64,000 nucleotides of DNA from Blasia pusilla (taxonomy: Eukaryota > Marchantiophyta > Marchantiopsida > Blasiales). The notes under the pieces were generated by a model, which was not told the DNA's origin, did not search any database, and saw only the letters and a list, made by a program, of their open reading frames with translations. The position numbers and the translations under genes were made by a program. The first letter of the stretch is position 1. Every line of letters begins with the position of its first letter. The DNA lies in assembly GCA_050084515.1 (NCBI GenBank), contig CM114272.1, positions 47,430,001 through 47,494,000 of the forward strand. Reading direction: 5' to 3'. Shown piece by piece: positions 11,001 through 24,836 of this stretch.

Positions 11001-14000
11001 AATCTAGAGAGAGGAGGCCAAGGTTTCCACTAGTTTTTAGTGGCAACATCGATGGCCGCTAGCGTGATGGATGGGATATTTCAATTACAAGTGAAATACT
11101 ATCCTCGATGTTCAATTTTTAAGATTTTGATTGTAAAATGTGAGCATATGGAGTTATTTGGGCCAATTTTCTATATTGTTCCCCTACACTTGCAACTCAA
11201 TGTAAAGGCACAAAGACACGACTGAAATTGAATTTATATAATAGCTCTATCATATTGAACCATTAGTTGGATTTGAAAGTTTTTTTTTGGACTATAACCA
11301 CTTTTTTAATATTTAACGAATAATTGAGATCTTGTTAAAATGACTTACCAAAAATATTATGATTTAAACTTTGTATTTCTCATTTTTCAATATTTATTTT
11401 AGATCGGAGCCATATTCTACCTCACAAAATTTCAGCCAAGGCCTCATGTGCACTCCCATGCATGACTTGACAAAGTTTCAAAAGTTTTTGAGATGTGTGG
11501 AATAATCTAAAGGAAATTGAGCACTTCATAATATAAAATGTTTTTTTTTTACCATTTTATGTTCTATATATTTATGCCTTTGTACCCCTATCTTATTTCT
11601 AAGATACAATGGAATTTCTTACCTCATTGCTTACTTTCTAGTGCAAAAAAACACAACAAAAAACCTTATATCAAAAGTAGATGTTCAAAATTTTCCAAAA
11701 TTTATAGAAAAATACCCTTATCTCGCACTGGGGAAAGTAATCCACCTTATGAAGGAGGACCTCGAGTCCTTAATCCTTTGTAGTATGTGTGATTCCAAAT
11801 GTAATTCATAAATGAGCATTGATTAGTAAAATATCTTCTTGAGTAATGGAACAAAAATGGAAATATCCATGTTTCAATGGTGAGTTTGATATTTAATGAT
11901 ATGCCACTTCTAACATTGAGAAAGTACTCCCTATATTGACTTTGTTCTCAAAGAACACATTGTTGATGTGGAAAAATATATAATATTGTCTTCTTTTTAT
12001 TGGTAGTGAATATTGAACATCTTGAATAAGATTTCTCATGAGAAGAAATAAGGCTAGCTTCATGTGTTGTCGGTTCTACAAGTCCCCTAACAAAGCATTA
12101 ACATGGCCTTCATTACAAGTCCTACAAAATCTTAGTGATACAATGTAGTGCTTGGTTTAGCAAGTTGGCATGGTTAACCCAACCTCGGATTTTTTTGTAC
12201 CTATACAACCTCTGGGATTTTCCTAGATAGTTTGTCACAATCTCATGCACTACTAGGTATGAGAGGTGCGTGTTCATTATTTTGAGAGTTTTTTTTTTTC
12301 ATTTACGACTATTTTGCAAATCCACTCTACTTTGAGACCATTATGAGCTTTGTGAGCAAGTTACAAGTCTGTCAAGACGCAAAAGACTCGTAAACATCTT
12401 GCTTTGAGATTTATGGATATACCTCACAAAAAACTCTTAGAAGATATAACTGAATAAAATAATCTCACAACGTTTGGTTTTTGGCCTTTGAAAAAAATCG
12501 CATAGCATGTGCAAACAACGAAACCTATATCATAAATTCCCCTTACACCTAAAAAATTGCTCCATTTTTGCCTTTCCTCACAACTTTATGAAACTCTTGT
12601 TCTCACTTTGAAACTAATTTCTTTCTATAGTAGATTTAAGTCTTAAGTTTTTTGGGTAAGACTTTCTTTAATGGTAAATAAGATATAGATGAATAACATT
12701 TGTAGTGCTATATGTTTTTTCCCCAAATTACATATTTTCTCAACTACAACAAATATGAGGAAAAAAATAAGAAGTCCTAAAGGATAACGTGGAAGGAGCC
12801 TGGTCCCCCTAAATAAGATTTTTTAGGACATAAAAATAAGCCCAAAGTGAGCAATATAAGAGCAAGAAATATTTATTTTGGAAATGAAGAAACCTACTAT
12901 TCTTAGAGTCCTTTACGAATGTAAAAATATCATTACTTGGACTTGTTATTTTTTTGAGTTTTTGTGATTTTTGCATGAATGATTTGCAAGTATTTCAAAT
13001 GACTGTGTAGATTGGTAAAATCCCATCATTGCCTCATAAAGGTAAAAAAGTTGCGTGTATCTTACAAGCTATTTGCAGAGAAATGCTATTGAACTACAAG
13101 TGTAAGAAAATGGCACTTCCAACTTGCGTCGCACGTGAGTCGATTTATCTCTTCTATAACTACGTTATAAGTAGTAGGCTCACAAGCTTGCGACTACGTT
13201 GTCGTGTCGAGAGCCTTTTTTCAAGTAAGGACGGATCTTCTAGCTGTAGAAGATGTGGTTGATGCAAGTCAAACTCTATAAGAATTTCTCCTTTTTCAAT
13301 ACATAATTATTATGTAAACCCTCCATTCTCTCATGACAAGAATCACGAAAGGTAGTACCGAGGCGATCACTTCTTCATAATATGGAACCCAAAAATTCAT
13401 AACTATGAAGTCCTTGTAAACTACTTTACGTTTGTACACAAGGAAAATAGCACAACCAGTGTTAAACCCTACTCGAGCAGGCCTATTGACATCCATGGAT
13501 AGTTATATAAGGACATATAAAGTGCAATCCCATGTCCCTCCGTACGTGACTATAGGAAGAATCACCGGAGTTGGAGATTGCATGACTTGGTTCATGAACG
13601 CGTCTCCAAAATGATAAACTAGATGGCGAGTGAACCAGTGCGTATCTACAAAGAGAATATTGACGTGGTACGGGTTAAAGAAATGAAAATTTGGCACAAC
13701 TCGTGCTCCATCTTTATCCTTACTTAACAAACATTCTCTACTCTCCTCTAGAATGGGATTTGACAGAGTTGCTCTCCCAAAGGGGTAATTCACTCTCATT
13801 GGGAAAATAACAAGCCAAACCATCATCTATTTCTAGTATGACTTAACTCATCTAAGGTGACAAGTCTCTCATCTCCATACATACCATACTCTAGAAACCT
13901 CTCGAAGAATCGACAAAGGTCAAATTACTCTCCCAAGAGGGATAATCCACTCTCATTGGAAGAGCAAGCAATCCCAAAGCCATACACTCAAGAGTAACAC

Positions 14001-15380
14001 GAGAGAATTAAGATATGAAGTAGAAGGTGATGAATCCTTAAAGGTCCCTCCTCTTTATATACTCATAAAGAATCCACAAGAATACGAAATATGGCTAATC
14101 TTATCTCATGCCATATGGCTTCCTCTCAAAGTTTAGCTAATCACATTTTGACACAAATAGATTACCTCTTTTCTTTTCCAAAATATCCTTTTTTACTCCC
14201 TTCATATCTTCCAAACTATCCCACCCACTCTAGCCACCAACAAAGACTACTTTTGCTTTTGTTTCATTAAAGCACAAACCCCACTACTTTACTTTTCTAA
14301 TCCCATATTTTCTTTATTATCTCTTTTCCTAAAATTAGGCCCACGCAAATGAGTCACCTTAAAGAGGTTTAAATCTAGGAATTTCATTTTCTAGGCTAAT
14401 TTATTTAATACTAATTGAACTCTCTTCAACACTTAATGATAGAGGAGTTATTTAGTGGGTGATTTTATTATACGACATTGTTATGAGTAAAGTATGAGCT
14501 ATTTGCAACTTTTTGGACTTTTGAATTGATTGCAAATTCAGAAGTGATGGATTGTAATTACGAAGGATCATTGGTTTAGATCAAGACCTAAAGTTCACAA
14601 GTGCATTCTAGAGATATTTAAATCTAAGATTTAGAACTAACTTGAGTTTTGGCACAACTTTTTGTTCTAAAAAAGGTGGGCAAACAAATCAAGTAAACTC
14701 AATCATGAATCAATACTTGAGGATGTATGTTAGTCTTAACAAAAAATATTGGATAAAAGTGGGTAAGCATGGCTGAGTATAACTAAAACTTGACCAAAGA
14801 CTCCAAAACCGATAAATCTCCTTGTCTTCAAGCTTATAGACATGAGCCAAAAGCACCTCTTAATTTGGCTTTTTTGAGAGATGCTACATCAATACAAACA
14901 CAAAAACCAATGGCGGATGGTTTGTTAGTGGAAATTTGAGAATATGAGAAACAAGCAAGAGAGAGTTTATCAAAGTCTCAACTACGGTATGTGAAGCATG
15001 CTAACAAAAGTTAGCGTCAGCGCCAAATGAGATTTAAAGTGAGAATAAATATGAAGAATCTCAGTCTCTTGAAAGTGCTATCTGCAAGGTTGTTTGCCAA
15101 GTATGTCAGATTGTATGTGATAAATGCTAACAAAAGACGTTTATACATTGGAGTTACTAGAGGACCTAAGGATATATCTAACCTTTCAAGCTTTATGCCT
15201 GAAGATTTTTATAAGTTTGAGGTGGAGAACATATTGCATTTGAGACATAGGGCCAAAAAGTAATAGTGTTTGGTCAAATGGAGACTACCACATAAAGGAG
15301 GTATCGTGGTTTGTAGATCTTATGCGCATGCTCCCTTGATTAATGTTCATCTTGTGTTCTGCAGGTCATGCCCTTCTTAG
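8031..15380. other. AT-rich DNA without recognised genes
   Basis: A 110-codon frame at 9,779-10,111 (acidic MSDDDVDSEDIVEP stretch) has no recognisable family or splice partners. Segments near 13,757-13,825 and 13,920-13,985 share the phrase CTCTCCCAA...CACTCTCATTGG, an internal duplication. A TATA-like TATATAAAG on the minus strand near 14,055 resembles the one in the solo LTR at 42.9 kb, so this may be old LTR debris. Nothing else can be supported. Confidence 0.5.
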
Positions 15381-15384
15381 TAAT

Positions 15385-16345
15385 CTGCACCTAAACACAC
15401 TCATATTAGCTATGAATTGGTCAACCAACCTTGCGCCTCTCGAGTCATGGTCTCGACCCACCCTTCAAGCTCAACTGATCTAGACGGGATCAAATACCAA
15501 CCTAACCTCTCACTCCCCAACATAGGCAAGTCATTCAAGACTTGGCACATACTTCCTTGATAGTATAGGAATTTGAAACGATGCCAATGCACATGGCGGT
15601 CTCAATTGTCCAATGGACCTTAAACGAGTCTCTAATTGGGACTCGATATGTGAGTCACAAGTTAGGGTCCAAGGTTAGTATCCATAATTGATCCAATTAG
15701 ACTTAGCTTGGCGACAAAACCCCAAAGCCAATCTCTAAATTCATCCCGCGATCTTGATTCACCCCCATGGTTCCTAAGATGGGGTTCAAGTTCCAAACAT
15801 CCTTGAAGACGCTCCCTCTTATATATAGTTATAGAGATCCCCACCTATTCCTATATCTAGGGAAGTCCTTTTGGGTTGCTTCTTATGATCCTCGATCCAA
15901 TTATCATTCTAATAGTTTGTGGACATTTTATAGATATGTTGTAATGCATTTGTCTAGATTTTTAGTGGGTTGGAATTTTTTTCTCAAAATTTTTCCAATA
16001 CCACCTTATTTATCTTAAACGCATCATCGGTCTAATCATTATGACCTCAAACATGGAGGATTCCCAAATTCTCAATCAAGTTCAAATTCCAAACCAAGTT
16101 ACAGTCCCCTCAACGCCCAACTCTTGTGGGACTTGAGCTCTTCTCAAGTCCAAATTGATGTTTGGTCATGCATTGCTAGGTTACAATCCCCATCATTTGA
16201 GACATCCATCAAAGCTCATGTCTTGCTTATGCAACTCATGTCCCACTCATGAGACTTTGACGCACTCCCATCCTAGTATTAATCCACTAAAGTTCTAATG
16301 TTTTGCGTCAAAACGCAATTGGATATGAGTGTCGCGACAATGTAG
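15385..16345. repeat. Unclassified dispersed repeat, copy 1
   Basis: Collinear over about 950 bp with 55,825-56,775, same orientation. Shared landmarks, in order, are CATAGGCAAGTC, CATGGCGGT/CGTGGCGGT, CAATTGTCCAAT/AACTGTCCAATT, GAGTC(T/C)CTAAT followed by GAGTCACAAG, a TTCCAA...CTTG(A/G)AGA...CTCCC block, and a TTCTAATGTTTTGCGTC / TTCTGATGTTCTGCTTG end. No protein domain is seen. It could be an LTR of an unrecognised element or a non-autonomous repeat. Confidence 0.65.
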
Positions 16346-18080
16346 AGGGGTCTATTTGGAACACACTCAAGAAGTATTAAAAAACTTCAAATGGATGCAA
16401 GGGAGGCATATGGGTTAATATGTGGAGATGCTAGAGACATGATTTGTAACAATTGGAAGCTTGGGTTTGAGAGCTGTTGTAACTAGAATGTGGTAGTTTT
16501 GCAATAAAGATATGAATGGATTTGGAGATTCAATATGTGATTGGAATTTGTTGTGGCAGTATATATTTAGTACATATAAAGAATTAGTACTCATTGTGCT
16601 TAAGATTCATATATGCCAAGAAGATATGCAAGGTAAATTTGAAGAGAGCAATGAAATTTGGATAAGCATCTGGATTATGACCTAAATTAGGACTAAGTGT
16701 TTGATGACAAAAACTAGGGTTTTCCCTAGAGTCGGTGAGACAAATGACTTTATCTTGGGGCTTGGGATGATCTTACTTGTGAAGTGATGAGTAACCTTCA
16801 TGATGTGCCTAAGTCAAGTTCAATGGTCATCCAAAACTAATGTGCCTTGCAAACCTCGTAAATAAAGTGGGATGTTTACATATTGAGCAAGAGAAGTCTT
16901 AGGTAAAATGTTTAGTTGGCTAGCTTATAAGGTTCACTTAGATTAGCCTTAAGGAAGCCAATCTAGCATTACCTAAAAAGAAGAAGCTAAATATTTCTAA
17001 GTGTAAAATACGACAATCAAACATTTAAGCCAAACAAAAAATTTGAGGATTACCTACCTAAATAGAAGTGGTATAGGGAGACTTGGGTTCCTAAGAAGAC
17101 TTGATATAAAAGGTTTGTGTTGATGATGTGATCATAAGCAAATGCATGTTGCGACCTTCATAAGAAAACGCATGCTAATGCAGAACAACAAAACTCTAAT
17201 GGGGTCATATGGGGATGGAAATGAAACAGAGTCTCACAAGAAAGGCATTAGTTGTAGAAGTGAGATACAGGCTTTCATGGACGTTTTGATGATGTTGGTT
17301 TTGATTTGGAAGAGTATGACCAAACATCGTGTGCAACTTGAGAAGAGCTTGAGTCCCACAAGAGTTGATTCTAGTGAGATTGCAACCTAGCTTGATTTAG
17401 CTTTTGGTGGCTCTCCATGATTTAGGTGATAGTAGTTAGATCCAAGGTGCATTTGTGCAAAAGTGGAGTTGGAAAACTTGTGAAGAGTTGATCCCAAAAA
17501 ACTAGATTCATAAACAATTTTTTGGGTGAGTTGTGTAGTAGATGTCCAAAAACTAAGGTTTTGAGTTGTACAAAAATCTAAAAAGGGTCTCCTTTGTTTG
17601 TTTTCCTCACTTTTTCAATTTTCTTACGTTTTTCAAGAGCCGCAAGAGAACTACAAGAGACCCCTTGTTTGTTGTAGTGATTCTTGTGGGTGATGTTTGA
17701 CATGAAAAGTATTATTTTGATCAAAATTAATCTATGGATAACTTGTGTCTTCTATCACACTTGACAAGAGAAGCTCCCTGAGAGTCATGAATCAAGATGA
17801 TAAGATGTTGTCTTGGTTGTTTATGGATACACATTAGGAAAAGTACCGACTCTATGCGCTAAACCTACTCGGACGTTGAATTGCATATGGCAAGAATCCA
17901 CATTGTCATCAACTCATCACAAAAGGCCTAGGTGATCCCAGGTGACAAGAAGCCACTCGATGATCGGCCTATCACTTCAAGTATGATGTTCAAGGTCATG
18001 GAGGGTAGTGAGAACCCAATTGGTGCCACACAACAACATGGAAGGCTGATGCTCAGCAAGTTCACCACCCATATATAGGT
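16346..18080. other. Intergenic DNA, nothing recognised
   Basis: AT-rich, with no frame longer than 85 codons and no domain or repeat match to the rest of the window. Confidence 0.6.
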
Positions 18081-18149
18081 AGCATGTCCATGGGGAAAGC
18101 CCCAAATGCCCTAAGAAACCAAACCCCCTCCGGGCAAGGAAAACAAAGG

Positions 18150-18820
18150 GGGGGGGGAAAAGGGACAAAAAGAAAAAAGCTTTTTTTTTTTTTTCCCCCA
18201 GACCGGCGAAGCCCATGTCTGCCACGTGGCCAAGCTAGTCCGCTTCCTCTGGCTTCATCGACTGCGGAGGTGAGCAAGAGTAGCAGGTGATGATGCTTTT
18301 GCTGTTGAACGAAGGATTGGAGAAGGATCGCTTGATTATTGTAGCAGAGGCAGCAGAGAGAGAGAGAGAGGGGAAGCAACATCGTCCAGCGAGCGCGGAG
18401 ATCGAAGCCTCAATTCGCAAGGCGCACCACCTCTTGGGTCTCAGGTGAGTGCACATTTGCTTGTAGTGCTTGGGAGGATCGTTTGTGATGGAGTCCAGGA
18501 TTGCGAGGGAGGGTTTTGAGGGAGGGATGGATGGGGGTATTGAGGGTGGGGGTTGAGATCTGGGAGGATTGGGTGGGAGCTGGGCCTGAGCAGGCTGCCG
18601 CTGGATGGGTTGTGTGGGTTGATCAGGGTCTTACGAGGTTGAGCTGTGGGTTTGGTTGTTTTCAGATTGATCTGGATTCTGCAGCTTTGGGATCTGATCT
18701 CAGGTGGATCCGCGGTGTACGGGAGGGGTTGAATGTGATGGCTGGCTAGTGCCATTCGTTTCCAGGAGGCTTGTACGGGAGGAGATTTCTGGAATTCTGG
18801 AGAACGGACTGAAGTTCGCC
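18150..18820 (+). promoter_or_regulatory. Promoter and 5' leader of the 410-residue gene
   Basis: Includes runs of G (near 18,150), A and T (near 18,181-18,194), a GA microsatellite at 18,354-18,371, and a strong donor TCAG/GTGAGT at 18,444/18,445. The acceptor TTTTCAG ends at 18,665. Together these indicate a 5' UTR intron of about 220 bp. The start codon at 18,821 is the first that leads into a signal peptide. Confidence 0.5.
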
Positions 18821-21800
18821 ATGGCTCGTTTCGCACGTTCCCTTTTTGTCATGGCCGTCACGATCTTCATTGCGCCTCTGATCTTCGCCGCATCTCTGGT
18901 GCTTACTCGGACTCGGCTGGACTTTGTGCAATTTCTGAGAAGTTAGCCTCAAATTTTGCTCGTTACTGCTGGGTTCCCATCTGTTGAGTTATGTGGTTCA
19001 TCGGCTTATTACAGTAGCACTTTCATCTCGCTCTCCTCAAATCCATGGATCTTTAGGAGGTTTAGTCATTTTTTCCTGTTTGTCCTGTGGACTGGATTGG
19101 ATTGGACCACTGCATCCAGCTCAAGGAAGAACGGTAGGGTTTGAGGCCGTTCCATAGGAACTGAATGCCCTTGTAACTCGTTAATTGTGCCTCTGGTGTT
19201 TGAAAGTGGACGACCTAATGTTTTGTGCCTTCTACTAGAAGTTATCACCACTGCCAAGATCAATCTTTCAAGTAGGGTTTCTGAGCCAGGCTCATGTTGG
19301 AATGCAGTCTTTGGTTATGCTTCTTCCTGAGGCTTTATTTGCAGTTTTTACAAATGCGCATTTCTGGGATTTGCACTGGCATGGTGTGTTTAAGGCTTGA
19401 CGGATTTTTGAGTCATGTGGGCCGTACAGGAAGATGAGGTTGGGCAAGTGTTGTTCTTGGAGAAGAGAGAAAGTTTCTTGAGAGGAATGTCATCGGATAC
19501 CAATGAGAAGGTATGAGTTCATTCACTTAGTTGTTCTTGATTACATTCATTGTTACAATTAGCGAACTTCATGGGTTGAAGTTCCTCTTTACGTACATTT
19601 CTGTAGACCTTGCTTTCAAATGTGGAAGAAAAATGCTGCTAAACCATTGGGTTCATATCACATTTTATGTGGTTGAGCCATAGATGCCAGCCTTCTGAAC
19701 CTATGTCTTTGGAAGCGTGCGATGTGATCTTTACAAAGAGTGTGCAGATTGTCCAGGTTTGTATCGACTAAATCTTTTGAACATAGGAGGATTCCTTCAT
19801 TCTGAATGAGCTGAAAGACACTGTGTCACTGGCCCATGAAGGGGAGAGGCACAGGTTCATAGTGGCACGGATACTCTAGGGGTGTCCATACCTCAATCAA
19901 GAATGGTAGGACACTTTGGGGGTTACCGTGGATTGTTGAGCTGATGATTTTCTTGTGTGGTGGTTGGTGTACAGCAAGAAACGTTCTCTCGAGAAGATGC
20001 TGCTGCTACCATTGCAGTGCTGCTTGGTGTCCCTCCCCCATCGATGCTGAGTTCAGCTTCATCGGCCAAGGTGAGCACAATGATTTGAGCCCACGTAATG
20101 TTGGACAAGTCTAGTCAGTTATTACATGGTGGAAATGGAAGGTAGTGAGAAAGGTATTGCAAGAGTCTCATGATCGCTGAAGATTGAGTTACAAACTTTG
20201 ATGGAACTTGGAGCCCTAAGGGTTCATTATCCAACCTCTCAATATGCTAAGACAATTAGAATCCTAGATCTTGTTGGCCCATTAATCAACTTCTTGACTC
20301 TGGTAAGTGGTTAGCTTGGTGACCTTGCCAGGGCAAGGAATGTAAGCAGGCAGGAGAGAGTAGTCCCAAACTTCTATCGTAACAAACAAATTGCGTTAGT
20401 GTTTCAGATTCTGTACTAATTGTGTGCTGTGGATTGTTGACTTTGCATCAGCTTGATTCAGTGATTTCTTCCAACCCTTTCAACAGACCTGGTGCAGTGC
20501 TTGCTTTGACTATCCGTGGCATTACCTTAGGTGAGTACATGACCAGTTGTGCCCTTATAGCCGCCTCTCCTTTTCTGGAATCGTTCATTTGCTTGCATTT
20601 TCCTGATCCTTTGAAGGTCTCAGATGTAGCACATTTGTGGTCTTGCAGAAGCACTGAGTGGAGCTGAGATTTCGATAATTTTCAAGTCGCCAAATGCGCA
20701 GCAACGACTCTATACAGAGAAAGCTCATGAGAGGCCCTTTATCCTTTCAGGTGAAAGACATTTTAGGAGGGCTCATTAGAATGTGCAAGCATTTATTTTA
20801 TTTTAACATACTAGGGGGAGGAGCGCTTGCTGGTGTGATGTGAAGGGTTTTCTGATGCATGCGTATGGCAGGCCAGGATGTAATGCTTGAGTCGCTGAAC
20901 AATAACTTGGTGGATGATGAGTCCTTGGAAAGACTACTTCAATCTTGGGTAATGCTCTTTATGCACTGTAATTGAGTCTCATTTGTTACTGAACTTTGAG
21001 GAAATATGTGACTCTTTTCTGGAGATATTTATTGATTGGCTTTTCTACATGGTGCAGATTCCCTTCCTTGGAGGAACTTACCATAAAGAGGCAGGCAGTG
21101 AACTGATTGTGCTGACCACTCCATCAGCTTCCATCTCATTGGACCTTAAGAAGGTAGGCAGGGAATTTTTCTTCCTTGATGTGATGAGCGTATGTGTAAC
21201 TCTACTCAGTACTATGTGCTTCTTGTCTGGTGGCGATGTTAAATCTTGGGTTTCATGTGCAGAATGCAGATCGTGTGTTTGCCAGAGACCTCGTTTCACT
21301 TTTCAAATTCCTGGAAGGGGAAGTTGCCCTTCGTGGCGAGTCCAAATCTATTGCAAAACTTTTTGTTGATAGTTTCTCTGGAGTTGAGGTAAGCTTTCTT
21401 TCTTGAATGTTAATTTTAAAATTAAACAAATCGATGCGATAAGATTCTACTGCAAGTGATAGCATTTTCTTTCCCCCCAAAATAGTGCTAGGTGTAATGC
21501 AGCCTCTCAGAAGAGTCATAAGATGGGCTGGTGAACAATTGACGATTTGTCTTGTTGGCTGTGATACTGCTTTACAGCTAATGGACGAGAAGTATGGCAA
21601 TGGTTTGCAAGCGTCAAAGTTGTTTCTTTATGCAGCTGTCAGGATTATGGATGCACTGGAGGCTACTGTAGGTGAGTTGAGTGATCATCTTTTTCAGATG
21701 AGGATTTATTTATTGTCTACTGCTTTTTAAAGTATGTTTTTTGGGTCTCCTTACATTATTTGTTACCCACTTATTGTGTATCACAATCAAATAATATGAA

Positions 21801-22555
21801 GTTCGTTTTGAATCAAGACAAGGCAGCTTGATGTAGCTCTGAATCTTGAGAATTCTGACTGATAAAGTGTCCAAGTATGTAACTATCTGAGTGGGTTTTG
21901 GACGACGCTCTTTTCTACAGGTCAAATTGTTGGCGTGCTCATACTTCCCTCGAGTAGTTCCCCGAAAACTTGTGGACAGGATTTGTTCCAAGTAAAATTT
22001 CCACTTAGATCATCACGATCTCTTGAAGAAGACTTCAGTAACTTTGTGGGAGCCCCTGCCCCCAGCGGTGGTCTTATAGCACCTAATAGCACTGAACTTG
22101 AAGCACAGGCCACAGCTTTGGTTCGTCGTTCTCTTGTTTTAACAACAGCGATCATCCTCATCATAGCAACTTTGCTTGGGGTAAGCTTCTTTTATGATTT
22201 TCAGTTTATTCTTCTTTTGGTTATGTACATCATTACAATTTTTGAAACCTGGATGAGTACCCAAAATGATTTGAAAGACAACCGCTAGACTTTTTTCAAA
22301 AGATCTTTTTGAGCATTGGATTCTCTGGTAGCTTGTGGCTGCAAAGTGTAGTAGGGTGCCAACGATCAATGGAGTTATTTAGGTTTCATGATGCATTTGG
22401 CTAGAGTTTGCTAGGAACTAGTGCAGTTTGACAATGCAGAAAATGATCCAGATTTTTCCCCTAATCTTGGTGAGTTGTATGTGCAGACTTGCTACCTCGT
22501 GGGAATGCCTTTGACACGTGATACTTTGCTCTATTCTGGTGTGAAGCTGGATTGA
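18821..22555 (+). CDS. Type I single-pass membrane protein, 410 aa, 11 exons
   Basis: Exons: 18821-18898, 19430-19510, 19975-20070, 20452-20530, 20649-20750, 20872-20948, 21058-21153, 21263-21388, 21503-21671, 21921-22180, 22487-22555. Every junction is GT-AG and phases match throughout, giving 1,233 nt. The protein has an N-terminal signal peptide (about residues 1-24), a luminal or extracellular region of about 345 residues, one membrane segment (about 372-394, SLVLTTAIILIIATLLG onward) and a short tail ending TRDTLLYSGVKLD. Architecture and tail match a conserved plant family of unknown function that I recall as DUF7794-type; the family name is from memory. Exon 1's donor (CTG/GTGCTT) is the weakest site. 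Exon 9 must start at 21503, because the earlier AGs put a stop in frame. No catalytic motif is visible. ER or secretory-pathway location is inferred. Confidence 0.85.
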
Positions 22556-24460
22556 TGGTCCATTTGGTAATGCCCTGATGGCTGTAAATTTTAGTTGCAT
22601 CCAACATGACGTTCATGGAACCAAGTGTTGTAATTGGCTTTTCACATACCCACAGTTATGTAAACTTGACTCATTGATTTAAGAGGAGGCTTTACACTTT
22701 GCTACAGTAACTGGAAAATCTATTGGCATACTAACAGTGCAACTGAAGGCCAGACCAACAAGCAATCAGATTGATATGCTGGCAGTGAACGCAAGATTTT
22801 CTGTGGATTGTGTGTAACATCTTGTTGTAGTGATAGGCCTCTGATGTTCTAAATATATGAGAACAAAGATAGGTGGTGAAAGGAGTTAAGTTTTGAGCTA
22901 TAATTCCTTGCTTTGCCTTGTCACCTTCCAATAGGTTAGTGACCAATTGTAGGTAACAGACCACTGGTGCCAGCGCGGATGTATCTACTGTATTGAAGGT
23001 ATGTGTCTGCTTGTGGTGGAAGCAACCATTGGAATGCATATATAAGAAGCATAAGTCTGGGAAATCAATGGTCTTGCCAACATGTACCTTGGGTGGAGTC
23101 AAGGCAGAGCTTGTGGAGTTCTTGCTCATGACCCTGCTGACTGGACATGTAGGGCTTCCAAGATTGTATGGAAGCAGAGCTATTGGGGGAAAAGTTTAAG
23201 GACAATTGGTATGTATTCTGTTCATTCTGATATGAGGTGAGTACCAGTGCCCATTTTTCCGGCACAGGAGGAAAATCATTCTGAGTGTTCCCATCGAGTG
23301 TGTCTGAGGCTTGACATGTTTCCCTAGGCAGTGACAAGGTGTAGATGACCATATTTGAGGAGCATACTGTGTGTGTCACTCATCACCTCTGAGCTGCAAA
23401 CCAGATTGAGCGTTGGCTTCACAGGACTTTTTTCGTCAGTTCAAGGCTCACTGACGTTATTTAAGTGACACATTGATGTTCATCAATCACATGCTGGTGA
23501 GGTTTGTAACTCGTTCTCTAGAGCTAGCTGGCAGGTTGTCAAGGACTTCAGGAGCTCCCTCCATTTGCCCTCCATTACCCGTGTAGCAATCCAAGAACAT
23601 TGGAATTCAGTCCATCAGAAAGGGGGTTGGTTAATAGTAGACATGACAGTAAGAACGGGATTAGTCCATCAAAACAGTTTGGAGGTGCTCGGAAGAAGCG
23701 TAATTTTTAAGCATTTCTACAGACAAGAAAACATCCCACTGAGATTCATATCATCAATAATCATTGTATCGGAGCAACTCTAGAGGTGGGGTACGAAACT
23801 AAGGATACGTATGATTATTAAACATTACTAGTTAGGACCCATGCTCCCTAACGTCCAGTGACTTGAATGCCCCCCTTCCCTTATTCCGATTCAGAAGACG
23901 TGGCGAATTCTTCCCTGTCGTCATCTGAAAAACAATCCATCTATGGCACAGGCTGGATAGGTTGGATAACAAGGAGTGCACAACTCATGAATCAAAGTAT
24001 AGGCATGATAATTTTTGAAACATGACTTTTGATTTAAGTGTGAGGGGCGGGAGAGATTTTGGTTTATTTAATTCATGGGTTAGGGAAATGATGGGTATTT
24101 AAAATTATCCATCTAAATAGTCAAAACACTTAAAGCAACTCAAGAATGGTACTCGAAAACTATGAAATGTTAAATAAGGTTATGTGTTTGTAATCCGCAT
24201 AACTTTCTAGGCCCGTATAAGACGACCTTTGTTACACACATAGGGAGGGTTTTGTCTCTAACTGAATGCTCCTGTAGTAAATTTTAAACATTAATTTTTT
24301 TTGAATGTAACACATCATTTTTATTATGAATGAAAAATAGATATTTTTTAGGTTTATAGATTTTCTAAAAATACTCTTAAGGAGGTTGGACACCAAATTA
24401 CACCATTTATTCTTTGGTTTAACAATTTGAATTTTGAACATAATGAAAATATGCCTCATT
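22556..24460. other. 3' flank and intergenic DNA
   Basis: Downstream of the 410-residue gene. Its start would hold that gene's 3' UTR. Frames on both strands are short and match nothing. Confidence 0.55.
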
Positions 24461-24464
24461 TTTA

Positions 24465-24495
24465 TTTTTTCCATAAACTGTGTTTATGGAAAAAA
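24465..24495. repeat. 14-bp perfect inverted repeat, 3-nt loop
   Basis: TTTTTTCCATAAAC at 24465-24478 and its exact reverse complement at 24482-24495, separated by TGT. It borders the GC-rich block that follows. Confidence 0.95.
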
Positions 24496-24499
24496 TTGG

Positions 24500-24700
24500 T
24501 GGGCCCGGAGCCCGCCCGATGGAGGCCAAGCCCGCCCTACGGGCTTGGCCACAAGCCACAAAACCGTGCGGGCTCGACTAGCCCGAGTGCCCGTCAGGGG
24601 CACTCGGGCTTGGCGGGCTCGGATGCGGGTTGCCTGTACCCAGGCAGCATATCGAGCCCATCTACGGATTTTTCCACTTCCGTGCAACCTTGGGCGGGTG
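24500..24700. repeat. GC-rich hairpin block (possible MITE)
   Basis: An abrupt GC island of about 200 bp in AT-rich DNA, made of repeated GCCCG/CGGGC words. It contains a perfect 12-bp hairpin, GCCCGAGTGCCC at 24581-24592 paired with 24598-24609, and a second one, AAGCCCG...CGGGCTT, near 24,527-24,545. Frames across it are composition artefacts. It looks like a small mobile or fold-back insertion, but no terminal repeat or target duplication was defined. Confidence 0.6.
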
Positions 24701-24836
24701 AAAAGTGAAATTCTTAAATTAAGGAGGAAAAAAAGAACGTAAATCTATGATAGTTCTATTTGATATTGTATGCTTTAGAGAAGACATATACATTTGTGGC
24801 AACTGGGCTATATCTTTTTTTGTAATAAAAAAAATC

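Noticed and set aside
24427-24742. Overlapping frames in the GC-rich block
   Set aside because: Arise from GCCCG-type repeats and hairpins; both strands are open for composition reasons.
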